A stretch of 7,052 nt of DNA from Mariprofundaceae bacterium (lineage in GTDB: Bacteria; Pseudomonadota; Zetaproteobacteria; Mariprofundales; J009): positions 1 to 7,052 of the forward strand of contig WFMN01000206.1 of NCBI GenBank assembly GCA_015489095.1. The letters are read 5' to 3'. A program made the position numbers and the translations under genes. Below are positions 1 through 5,869 of the stretch, piece by piece; within the stretch, counting starts at the first letter, position 1; the number at the start of each line of letters is the position of its first letter. The notes under the pieces are model-generated. The model made no database searches, was not told the origin of the DNA, and was given only the letters and a program-made list of their open reading frames with translations.

Positions 1-143
1 CGGGCGGTGGTGACCAGCAAAAGCCAGCAGCGGGCGGAGCAGCAGCTTGCCCACCTCGGCTGGGAAGGGCTGCTTCCGGTGGTGGTCGGATTGACGGCGG
101 AACGGAGGCAGAAGCCCGATCCGCACACCCTGCTGCTGGCGGC
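1..143 (+). pseudogene. mirrored internal fragment of the HAD phosphatase gene
   Basis: Read on the plus strand in frame from base 1, this arm encodes the same stretch as residues 99-146 of the minus-strand HAD gene. It includes the VVTSKS motif II segment and the KPDP motif III segment. It has no start, no motif I and no motif IV. Beyond base 143 the frame runs into antisense sequence. The only difference from the other arm, A106, changes an Arg codon from CGG to AGG and is silent. This is not an independent gene: it is the second arm of the palindrome, either an artefact or the inside of an inverted duplication. Confidence 0.75.
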
Positions 144-301
144 AGTTGCAGCGCCTCCGCCGCCAGCAGCAGGGTGTGCGGATCGGGCTTCTGCCGCCGT
201 TCCGCCGTCAATCCGACCACCACCGGAAGCAGCCCTTCCCAGCCGAGGTGGGCAAGCTGCTGCTCCGCCCGCTGCTGGCTTTTGCTGGTCACCACCGCCC
301 G
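1..301. repeat. 143-bp inverted repeat (fold-back palindrome) at the left edge
   Basis: Bases 1-143 are the reverse complement of bases 159-301, with a single mismatch (A106 against G196). The arms are separated by a 15-base loop at 144-158. Every position pairs as i with 302-i, and pairing is intact up to base 1, so the left arm probably continues beyond the window. Both arms carry the middle of the HAD phosphatase gene, in opposite orientations. A near-identical long hairpin with a tiny loop, centred inside a coding gene, is the signature of a fold-back chimera made during amplification or assembly. A genuine inverted duplication is the less likely alternative. The repeat itself is read directly; its cause is inferred. 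Confidence 0.95.
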
Positions 302-595
302 CGGAATCTCTTGCGCCGCCAGCCAGTTGAGCAGCGCCTCCGCTCCGGGAAGGGGGGTCAAATCAAACAGCCGCTCATCGTGAAACTGCAAAAAGCGCTT
401 GCCCGCCTCCTCGCGCCGGTCGCCGAACAGCGACACCATGCTGCACTCGCCGCGTCCGGTGTGGCGGATGATTGCATCACGATCCATCCGTGGCAGGCCG
501 AACTCCTCCAGTGTTCTGTTCAGCGCATAGACAATCGGTTCGAACGCGTTGATCAGCGTACCATCGAGATCGAGCAGCACGCCTTGCAATCTCAC
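1..595 (-). CDS. HAD-superfamily phosphatase, phosphoglycolate-phosphatase-like, disrupted
   Basis: Only 144-595 (about 150 residues) encodes family-like sequence. From 143 to the window edge the frame stays open, but it reads the antisense of the gene itself. Motif I is DLDGT at residues 9-13, with D9 the likely nucleophile and D11 the acid/base. A helical cap follows. Motif II is VVTSK at 101-105 and motif III is K136 in KPDP. Motif IV (GD..D), needed for Mg2+ binding, should come next and is missing. The GTG start lies in a GTGA overlap with the aminotransferase stop, preceded by GGGGGAG with a 6-base spacer. The family (Gph, MupP, PgmB and relatives) hydrolyses small phosphate esters in the cytoplasm. 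The peptidoglycan context makes a MupP-like role in MurNAc-6-phosphate recycling conceivable, but nothing in the sequence fixes the substrate. Confidence 0.8.
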   Translation of the reverse strand, partial: MRLQGVLLDLDGTLINAFEPIVYALNRTLEEFGLPRMDRDAIIRHTGRGECSMVSLFGDRREEAGKRFLQFHDERLFDLTPLPGAEALLNWLAAQEIPRAVVTSKSQQRAEQQLAHLGWEGLLPVVVGLTAERRQKPDPHTLLLAAEALQLPPAAGCADRASASVPPSIRPPPEAALPSRGGQAAAPPAAGFCWSPPP

Positions 596-1464
596 CCGTG
601 TCTCCCCCGCTCGGATAGCTGCCGCAATCGCTCCACCATCCGCGCCCGCAAGCGCAGCGTGACCGCCCCCGGTCGCCCATCGCCTATCGGCCGGCCGTCC
701 AGCCGGCAGACCGGCAGCACCGCGTTGGTGGTGCTGGTCAACATGCACTCGCTTAACCCCGGCTCATCCAGCCGCCACGGCCGCGCTTCGACCGCGATGC
801 CGAGCTCCGCGGCGATCTGCAGCGCCATGTGGCGGGTGATCCCGCCCAGCACTTGGTGGTCGAGCGGATGGGTAACCAGCACGCCATCGATCACCGCGAG
901 GATATTGGTGGCGCACCCCTCGAGCAGGTGGCCGTGCGCATCGGTCCAAAACGCTTCGTCCGCCCCCGCCCGCTTCGCCTCCAGCTTGCCCATGACGCTG
1001 GCGAGCAGCGCGATCGACTTGATATCGCACCGTTTCCATCGGATGTCCCGCAGGGTGATGCCCACCGCCCCCTGTGCCAGCTTGGCGTCGCTTGGCTGTG
1101 GCAGTTGGCGCACGGTGATCACCAGCGTCGGCGCGATCTCCTCGTGGAGCAGGTGGGCGCGGGCGGCGCGCCCCCGGGTAACCTGGATATAGACCATCGC
1201 GTCCTGAAACGGGTTGCGGGCATACGCCTGTTGCAGCAGCGCCTCCAGTTCCGGTCGCGGGCAGGGCATGGCGATGGCGACCGCATCCAGCGAGCGCTGC
1301 AGGCGGTCGAGGTGCGGGGCGAGGTCGAGAAAGGTGCCGCCGAAACAGGCGACCACCTCGTACACCCCGTCGGCAAACTGGAAGCCACGATCCTCGATAT
1401 GCACCGTGGCCTCCTCCAGAGGGACAAAACGGTTGTTAACATAGGCCACGAGCGCATCGCTCAC
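592..1464 (-). CDS. dat: D-amino-acid aminotransferase (PLP fold type IV)
   Basis: This 290-residue protein has the usual family length and should transfer the amino group of D-amino acids, typically D-Ala, to a 2-oxo acid such as 2-oxoglutarate, giving pyruvate and D-Glu. K149 in CDIKS is the expected Schiff-base lysine. E182 in LLEGCATN matches the glutamate that contacts the PLP ring, and STT at 244-246 matches the phosphate-binding region. Y35 (DGVYE) and the R102-A-H104 pair correspond to the Tyr/Arg/His carboxylate trap known from the Bacillus D-specific enzyme. That favours D-amino-acid transaminase over branched-chain aminotransferase or 4-amino-4-deoxychorismate lyase. The start is GTG, overlapping the dacC stop as GTGA. 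I see no strong Shine-Dalgarno, so translation is probably coupled to dacC. Confidence 0.9.
   Translation of the reverse strand: MSDALVAYVNNRFVPLEEATVHIEDRGFQFADGVYEVVACFGGTFLDLAPHLDRLQRSLDAVAIAMPCPRPELEALLQQAYARNPFQDAMVYIQVTRGRAARAHLLHEEIAPTLVITVRQLPQPSDAKLAQGAVGITLRDIRWKRCDIKSIALLASVMGKLEAKRAGADEAFWTDAHGHLLEGCATNILAVIDGVLVTHPLDHQVLGGITRHMALQIAAELGIAVEARPWRLDEPGLSECMLTSTTNAVLPVCRLDGRPIGDGRPGAVTLRLRARMVERLRQLSERGRHG
602..608 (-). promoter_or_regulatory. ribosome binding site of the HAD gene
   Basis: GGGGGAG on the minus strand sits 6 bases before the GTG at 595-593. It supports that start over internal alternatives and lies inside the end of the aminotransferase gene. Confidence 0.6.
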
Positions 1465-2633
1465 TGGTTGCTGTCCAGCAGCATCAGTTTGATATGGTCG
1501 ATGGTGCGGCCAAACCAGCCCGCCTCGGCCACCGCCGATGCCGTCACCATCGGGATGGTGGCGATCTGCTCCTTGCCGCCACGCTCCCCGGTGATGATGG
1601 CGCGGATCTCCCCGGTGACCGCCCCCTTGGCCAGCGGCGCCTTCAGCGGCGCCGGGTAGGTCAGCTCAAACTTGAGCTTGCGCGCATACCCCTTGGGAAC
1701 GGTCACCCACACCGGCTTTTGTGGCACCAGCCAGACCGAATCCTCCTTGCCGCCGAACAGCTTCACCTTGCGGCGCAGATCGCGTGCCGCGGGGCGCAGC
1801 GACACGAAGTTGCGGAAGCCGTATTTGAGCAGCGACTTGCTCAGGCTGGCGCGGGCGCGATCGCTTTTGGCGCCGAACACCACCGAGACAAAGCGGGTAT
1901 CCTCTTTCTGCATCGAGGCCACCAGGCAGTAGCCCGCCGCCTTGGTGTGGCCGGTTTTGACCCCGTCCACCCCCGGCATCGACCACAACAGGCGGTTGCG
2001 GTTGTACTGCTTGCGCCCGTTGAAGGTGTAGCTCTTCTCGGAAAAGACCTTGTACTGATCGGGAAAGTCGCGCCACAACGCCGCCGCTAGGAGCGCCATG
2101 TCGTGGGCGCTGCTGTAGTGCCCCTCGACCGGGAAGCCGGTGGCGTTGACAAAGTGGCTGTGGGTCATTCCCAGCTGTTTGGCCTTCTCGTTCATCCGGT
2201 CGGCGAAGGCCGCTTCGGTTCCCGCCAGATGTTCGGCCAGCGCGATGCAGGCGTCGTTGCCGGAGTAGGTGGAGATGCCGTGGATCAGCTCCTCCGCCTT
2301 CGGCTTCATGCGCGGGTCGAGAAACATGGTGCTGCCGCCGATCTTCCACGCCTTGTTGCTGACCGAAACCCGCTCATCGGGATCGAGCCGTCCCAACTTG
2401 ATATCCTCGAACACCAGATAGAGGGTCATCATCTTGGTTAGGCTGGCCGGCGGCAGCTCCTCATCGGCGTTGTGCGCGGTGATCATCTGTCCGGAATGGA
2501 CATCCAGCAGCACCCAAGCCTTGGCGTTCAGCGTCGGCGCCTTGGGCCAGATGGCGGCATCGGCCGGCGCCGCCACGGCCAGCGCGACCATCAGCAACCA
2601 AATATATCGCAATCCCAACCATGCGGTCTTCAT
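1461..2633 (-). CDS. dacC: D-alanyl-D-alanine carboxypeptidase, PBP5/6 type
   Basis: This is a penicillin-binding protein of 390 residues that removes the terminal D-Ala from peptidoglycan pentapeptides in the periplasm. The signal peptide covers residues 1-26 or so, with cleavage likely after the ADA at 24-26. All three catalytic motifs are intact: S64-L-T-K67 (nucleophile and base), S124-G-N126 and K226-T-G228. A PBP5-type beta-rich C-terminal domain follows. The protein ends in an amphipathic stretch around WFGRTIDHIKLMLL (373-386), the usual membrane-anchoring helix. The ATG start has GGAG (plus-strand 2641-2644) 7 bases upstream. It overlaps the aminotransferase gene downstream by 4 bases. 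The dacA and dacC paralogues cannot be separated from sequence alone, so the symbol is approximate. Confidence 0.95.
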   Translation of the reverse strand: MKTAWLGLRYIWLLMVALAVAAPADAAIWPKAPTLNAKAWVLLDVHSGQMITAHNADEELPPASLTKMMTLYLVFEDIKLGRLDPDERVSVSNKAWKIGGSTMFLDPRMKPKAEELIHGISTYSGNDACIALAEHLAGTEAAFADRMNEKAKQLGMTHSHFVNATGFPVEGHYSSAHDMALLAAALWRDFPDQYKVFSEKSYTFNGRKQYNRNRLLWSMPGVDGVKTGHTKAAGYCLVASMQKEDTRFVSVVFGAKSDRARASLSKSLLKYGFRNFVSLRPAARDLRRKVKLFGGKEDSVWLVPQKPVWVTVPKGYARKLKFELTYPAPLKAPLAKGAVTGEIRAIITGERGGKEQIATIPMVTASAVAEAGWFGRTIDHIKLMLLDSNQ

Positions 2634-2743
2634 CGTTTCGCTCCAGTCATTGAATTATTTGGGGAAGTGAGGCCACCTGTTCCGGTGATCGTGCGCACAC
2701 CCTAGATCGAACGCGGCTACACGCAACGCGAGCGCGGTGATGA
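2634..2743 (-). other. 110-base intergenic region before the carboxypeptidase gene
   Basis: This gap between the LOG stop and the dacC start could hold a dacC promoter. It contains the dacC Shine-Dalgarno at 2641-2644, a short AT-rich patch at 2649-2660 that stands out against the GC-rich background, and an 8-bp palindrome GTGCGCAC at 2691-2698. I found no convincing -35/-10 pair and no hairpin followed by a T run, so neither a promoter nor a terminator is claimed. Confidence 0.4.
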
Positions 2744-3259
2744 CTACAACCGCGCCAACACCTGTTCGGGTGTCGTGCAGATGGTAATCATCTCCATGGC
2801 GTGATCGACCGACATCTCAAGGGTGGCTTCGATGGCGGCGATCAAGGGGCGCCACTCCGCGCCGTAGAAGATGAGCGGGCGCGATTCCAGCACCTGGATC
2901 GCCTTCAGATCCCAGCACATCGCGAACTCGGCCAAGGTGCCGAGCCCGCCGGGGAGCACCAGCCACGCGTCGCACGCCTCAACCAGGATCTTCATGCGCG
3001 CAAAAAAGTCTTCGCAGCGCAGCTCTTCGCTCAGGCTGTTTTCCGGTGGGGTGGGAAAGCGGCGCAGCGTTACCCCGCGCACCCTACCGCCGCCGGCCGC
3101 CATCCCCTGGGCGAAGGCGGCCATCATCCCCTGATGGCCACCGGTCTGCCCCTGCCAACCGGCCTGCGCCAATCGGCGCGCCAGCGTCACCGCCGCTTGA
3201 TAGCGCGGATCGTCGGCGCCGATGCGGGATGCGCCGAAGGCGGTGATGGTTCCTGCCAC
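2744..3259 (-). CDS. LOG-family protein (nucleoside 5'-monophosphate phosphoribohydrolase-like)
   Basis: This 171-residue Rossmann-type protein is slightly short for the LOG/lysine-decarboxylase-like family. The signature PGGxGTxxE is present at 103-111 (PGGLGTLAE). R88 in FFARMK fits the position of the catalytic Arg that pairs with E111. The first glycine motif reads TGGHQGMM (39-46), where relatives usually have a GGGxxGLM pattern. Characterised members cleave the N-glycosidic bond of AMP-type or cytokinin nucleotides, releasing base and ribose 5-phosphate; despite the old family name they are not lysine decarboxylases. The GTG start lies 5 bases after the rlpA stop with no strong Shine-Dalgarno, suggesting coupled translation. 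The substrate in this organism is unknown, and its link to the surrounding envelope genes is not obvious. Confidence 0.82.
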   Translation of the reverse strand: MAGTITAFGASRIGADDPRYQAAVTLARRLAQAGWQGQTGGHQGMMAAFAQGMAAGGGRVRGVTLRRFPTPPENSLSEELRCEDFFARMKILVEACDAWLVLPGGLGTLAEFAMCWDLKAIQVLESRPLIFYGAEWRPLIAAIEATLEMSVDHAMEMITICTTPEQVLARL

Positions 3260-3264
3260 GCGGG

Positions 3265-4083
3265 TTACTCGATGACGACGATGGCCTGATCGAATCCGGC
3301 CTGTTGCAGCGCCAACACCGTCTGCTCCACCCGCGGCATCGCCAGCAGCGGGCCGATACGAACCCGATAGAGGGCGCCTTGCACCAGCGGCTTACGCTGG
3401 ATCACCACCGGTGCGAAGTTGTGCAGCCGGCGCTTCATGCGCAGGGCGTTGGCGTAGCTGGAGAAGGCGCCGACCTGCACATAGACCGCGTTGTCGGGCA
3501 GGGGCGCGGCCGTTGGGTTGCCCCGCGCCACCCTCTGGTTGGATGCCGCCGATCCGCGGATCGGCGCGGGCGCGGCAACCGGAGGGGGGGATGCGGCCAC
3601 ACTCCCCGACAGTGCCTGCACCCGTACCCTTGCCGTGCCCTTGCGGTCATAGCCCAACGCCCGCGCCGCGGCGTAGGAGAGGTCGATAATCCGGTTTTTG
3701 ACAAAGGGTCCGCGATCGTTGACCCGCACCACCACCGAGCGCCCGTTGTCGAGGTTGGTCACCCGCACCATGGTTGGCAGCGGCAGGGTTTTGTGCGCCG
3801 CCGACATGGCGTGCATGTTGTAGGTCTCGCCGTTGGCGGTCTTCTTGCCGTGAAAATCACGCCCATACCACGAGGCGATGCCGGTCTCGTCGTAACCGGC
3901 GGCGCTCTGCAGCGGGTAGTACCACCGTCCGGCAACCTGGTAGGGCTTGCCGGTTTTGCGGTGGCCGCCGGAGGCCACCGGCGCCGGGGTGTAGCCGCCG
4001 TCGTCGAAGATGGTTACCCCCTGTCTGCCGCAGGCGCCCAACCCGATCGCCAGCAGCAGGGCGATCAGTGCTAGACGGTACAT
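3265..4083 (-). CDS. rlpA: septal-ring lipoprotein RlpA, lytic transglycosylase with SPOR domain
   Basis: This 272-residue lipoprotein should cleave peptide-free (denuded) glycan at the division septum. The lipobox is L15-G-A-C18, after a short hydrophobic signal. The double-psi beta-barrel runs from about 66 to 158. E86, H97 and D123 keep exactly the spacing I recall for the residues important in Pseudomonas aeruginosa RlpA (E120, H131, D157), which argues for an active enzyme. A Pro/Ala-rich linker (159-198) leads to a C-terminal SPOR domain (199-272) that binds denuded glycan. The frame is open 54 codons further upstream, but the ATG at 4083 is chosen: it gives the lipobox at the correct distance and has GGGGAG 6 bases before it. 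The start overlaps the mltB end by 13 bases. Confidence 0.93.
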   Translation of the reverse strand: MYRLALIALLLAIGLGACGRQGVTIFDDGGYTPAPVASGGHRKTGKPYQVAGRWYYPLQSAAGYDETGIASWYGRDFHGKKTANGETYNMHAMSAAHKTLPLPTMVRVTNLDNGRSVVVRVNDRGPFVKNRIIDLSYAAARALGYDRKGTARVRVQALSGSVAASPPPVAAPAPIRGSAASNQRVARGNPTAAPLPDNAVYVQVGAFSSYANALRMKRRLHNFAPVVIQRKPLVQGALYRVRIGPLLAMPRVEQTVLALQQAGFDQAIVVIE

Positions 4084-5084
4084 AATGGGCTCCCCAGCAT
4101 CGCCGCCAGTTCGGTCGCGGCCATGGCGTAGTTGTGCGACCGGTTCCAGCGGGTGATGACATAGAAGTTGTAGTGGATCAATAGCGGCGTGTTGCCCTGC
4201 TCCCGCTCCAGCGTGATGATCGACACCCGATCCCGGTCGTGCCACATCGCGGGCAGCGCGCCCAGCGCGGGGCGCAGCTCGGCCAGCGGCTGCCAGCGGA
4301 GCTTGCGCGCGCGAACCAGCGCGGCGACGGATGGCTGCCGCGCGACCCTCCGCGGCAGCCAGTGGGCGACCGGCGCGCGGTCATCCCAGTGGTAGCGGTG
4401 GAAATAGTTGGCGACGCTGAAAATAATGTCCTGCGGCGAGTTCCACACATCCCGCTTGCCGTCGCCATCGCCATCGACGGCATAGGCGCGGAAGGAGGAG
4501 GGGATAAACTGGGTGGTGCCGAAGGCGCCGGCATAGGATCCCAGCACCGCGTCGACCGCAAGCTGCTCCTCCCGACACATCAGCAGGAACTCTCCCAACT
4601 CGCGGCGAAAGAACGCCTTCCTGCGGGGGTAGCCCGTCGCCAGCGTAAAGAGCGCATCCAGCACCCGATCCTTGCCCCGATGGCGGCCGTAGCGGGTCTC
4701 CATCCCCAAGATGGCGGCGATCATCTCCGGCTGCAGGTGGTAGGTCGCTTCCGCTTGGGCGAAAATGGCGCGGTGCCGGGCTAGGTACTGCTTCCCCTCC
4801 TCCGCCAGCTTGGGTTGGACGAAGAGCGGGCGGTAGGCATGGTAGGGGCGCGCCTCGTAGGGGGTGGTGATGCGCTTGATGATCGAATCGTGAAAGCGGG
4901 CGTCGGCAATCGCCGCCGCCACATAGGGGCGGGGCAGCCCGGTTTGCGCGACCAGCGCATCGACGAGAGCCGCGCGCACCTCGTCGCCCCACGACAGCGC
5001 GGGTGCCAAGGTCAGCGCGGAGAGCGCCGCCCCGCTCCAGCGCAGCGCCGCCCTGCGTCCGCATCCATGCCGGGAGAGCCCCAT
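4071..5084 (-). CDS. mltB: MltB-family lytic murein transglycosylase
   Basis: This 337-residue periplasmic enzyme should cut the MurNAc-GlcNAc bond of peptidoglycan to give 1,6-anhydroMurNAc ends. E129 in ILGMETRYG is the catalytic glutamate of the MltB/SLT-like fold. Other family blocks are SYAGAFGTTQFIPSS (183-197), an EF-hand-like Asp-rich loop with D204, D206, D208 and D212, and a C-terminal NFYVITRWNRS..YAMA block. E. coli MltB is a lipoprotein, but no lipobox is present here: the only early Cys (C8) precedes the hydrophobic segment. The N-terminus has RR at 10-11, then a hydrophobic stretch to about 32, so it is a Sec or possibly Tat signal. The start is 3 bases after the methyltransferase stop with a poor Shine-Dalgarno, so translation is probably coupled. 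Confidence 0.92.
   Translation of the reverse strand: MGLSRHGCGRRAALRWSGAALSALTLAPALSWGDEVRAALVDALVAQTGLPRPYVAAAIADARFHDSIIKRITTPYEARPYHAYRPLFVQPKLAEEGKQYLARHRAIFAQAEATYHLQPEMIAAILGMETRYGRHRGKDRVLDALFTLATGYPRRKAFFRRELGEFLLMCREEQLAVDAVLGSYAGAFGTTQFIPSSFRAYAVDGDGDGKRDVWNSPQDIIFSVANYFHRYHWDDRAPVAHWLPRRVARQPSVAALVRARKLRWQPLAELRPALGALPAMWHDRDRVSIITLEREQGNTPLLIHYNFYVITRWNRSHNYAMAATELAAMLGSPLCTV
4090..4095 (-). promoter_or_regulatory. ribosome binding site that fixes the rlpA start
   Basis: GGGGAG on the minus strand lies 6 bases before the ATG at 4083-4081, inside the 3' end of mltB. It decides between this start and a 54-codon upstream extension that would only translate mltB out of frame. Confidence 0.75.
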
Positions 5085-5087
5085 CGC

Positions 5088-5756
5088 CTAAAAGACGAAC
5101 TCGCGGCGCTCGACCCCTTCGGCATCCTGCAACAGGGTTTCCATCACCATGGTGCTCTCCGCCACCTCGCCTCCGCGCAGCCGTTGATGCACCAATTCCA
5201 CCACCGGATTGCTGCCGACAAAGGCGATGATCTGCCCGTCGTCGGTCAGCAGCTTCGTTAAGTGGTCGGGGATGTCGGCCACGGCGGTGGCGATCACCAG
5301 CACATCGAACGGCCCAGTCAGGGCGCTGCAGCTATCGGGATCCAAGGCGTTGCATTCGACCACGGAGGCGTTGTCGGCACCGTGGGCTTCTAGGTTGTCG
5401 CGCGCAAGCTGCACCAGTGGCGCGTGCAGCTCACACGCCACCACCGAGGCTGCCTGCATCGCCAGCATGGCGGTCAGATAGCCGCTGCCGGCGCCGATCA
5501 GCAGCACACGCTCATCCCCGGTCAGTGCCAACTGGCGCAGGATGTAGGCCTCCTGCAGCGGGGAGAGCATCTCCTGCCCGCACGGCAGCGGCACATGCCC
5601 CTCCATGTAGGCGATGCTGCGCACCTCTTCCGGCACAAACTGTTCGCGCGGCATCTGCGATAAGAACGCCAGCAGGTCGGGATCCAGCACCTTACAGGCA
5701 CGAATCTGGTTCTCTACCATCGCCGCTCGCGCGGCGGCATAATCCATGGTTGTCAT
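5088..5756 (-). CDS. protein-L-isoaspartate O-methyltransferase family protein, divergent
   Basis: This is a 222-residue class I SAM-dependent methyltransferase. Family marks are the N-terminal AAMVENQIRA (11-20), MPREQFVP (35-42), and SAM motif I, VLLIGAGSGYLTA (84-96). Canonical repair enzymes (Pcm) methylate isoaspartyl residues of damaged proteins and carry a TISQP-type active-site loop. Here the matching stretch is QEMLSPLQEAYIL (61-73), with one extra residue and no QP, so isoaspartate repair is uncertain. The start at 5756 has AAGGAG 7 bases upstream; an ATG three codons in is possible. It heads the mltB-rlpA-LOG group, 3 bases before mltB. Similar divergent members are often annotated pcm without evidence, so I give no symbol. 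Confidence 0.85.
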   Translation of the reverse strand: MTTMDYAAARAAMVENQIRACKVLDPDLLAFLSQMPREQFVPEEVRSIAYMEGHVPLPCGQEMLSPLQEAYILRQLALTGDERVLLIGAGSGYLTAMLAMQAASVVACELHAPLVQLARDNLEAHGADNASVVECNALDPDSCSALTGPFDVLVIATAVADIPDHLTKLLTDDGQIIAFVGSNPVVELVHQRLRGGEVAESTMVMETLLQDAEGVERREFVF

Positions 5757-5869
5757 TCCCTTGCTCCTTTATCTGTTTGAGCAGATCGACGACTTGCTAC
5801 GCAAGCCATTGATTTGCGAGGCCATCCGTGGCTGCGATGCCGACTTCTCGCGAAGTCGTCATCTGTTTG
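5757..5869 (-). promoter_or_regulatory. structured intergenic leader before the methyltransferase-mltB group
   Basis: This 113-base gap carries layered symmetry. A 14-base arm at 5782-5795 is the reverse complement of 5853-5865 apart from one missing base. Inside it, 5841-5858 forms CGACTTC-GCGA-GAAGTCG on the transcribed strand: a 7-bp stem closed by a GNRA-type tetraloop. A second small hairpin, CTTGC-GTA-GCAAG, lies at 5793-5805. The 9-mer CAAACAGAT (minus strand) occurs directly repeated at 5861-5869 and 5771-5779. The long-range stem and the tetraloop hairpin share bases 5853-5858, so they exclude each other. No T run follows the hairpin, so it is not a standard terminator. A leader RNA switch, an mRNA-stability element or the remains of a small repeat element are all possible. 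No promoter hexamers are clear. Confidence 0.45.
5764..5769 (-). promoter_or_regulatory. ribosome binding site of the methyltransferase gene
   Basis: AAGGAG on the minus strand lies 7 bases before the ATG at 5756-5754, the strongest Shine-Dalgarno in the window. It directly adjoins the left copy of the 9-base direct repeat in the leader. Confidence 0.75.

Noticed and set aside
1..301. Insertion sequence or transposon end
   Set aside because: Both arms are internal HAD phosphatase coding sequence. There is no transposase and no target-site duplication, and the centre lies within a normal codon series.
146..1192. Plus-strand open frame of 348 codons
   Set aside because: It is antisense to the HAD and aminotransferase genes, starts inside the palindrome loop, has Arg/Ser-rich low-complexity composition and no recognisable domain. 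High GC produces such shadow frames.
829..1659. Plus-strand open frame of 276 codons
   Set aside because: It is antisense to the aminotransferase and the end of the carboxypeptidase, both of which have intact catalytic motifs. No family resemblance was seen.
2660..2680. Sigma-54-like promoter (TGGC with downstream TT) before the carboxypeptidase gene
   Set aside because: The -24 GG is there, but the -12 GC is not at the required spacing. No sigma-70 pair was convincing either.
3304..4074. Plus-strand open frame of 256 codons opposite rlpA
   Set aside because: The composition is rich in His, Arg and Gly as expected for the complement of a GC-rich gene; rlpA on the other strand accounts for the sequence.
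4084..4245. 54-codon N-terminal extension of rlpA
   Set aside because: It reads mltB in another frame and would bury the lipobox. The ATG at 4083 has a good Shine-Dalgarno and puts the lipid Cys at residue 18.
5841..5858. Intrinsic terminator after the cNMP-FHA gene
   Set aside because: The 7-bp hairpin is real, but no T run follows on the transcribed strand, so it does not meet the usual terminator pattern.
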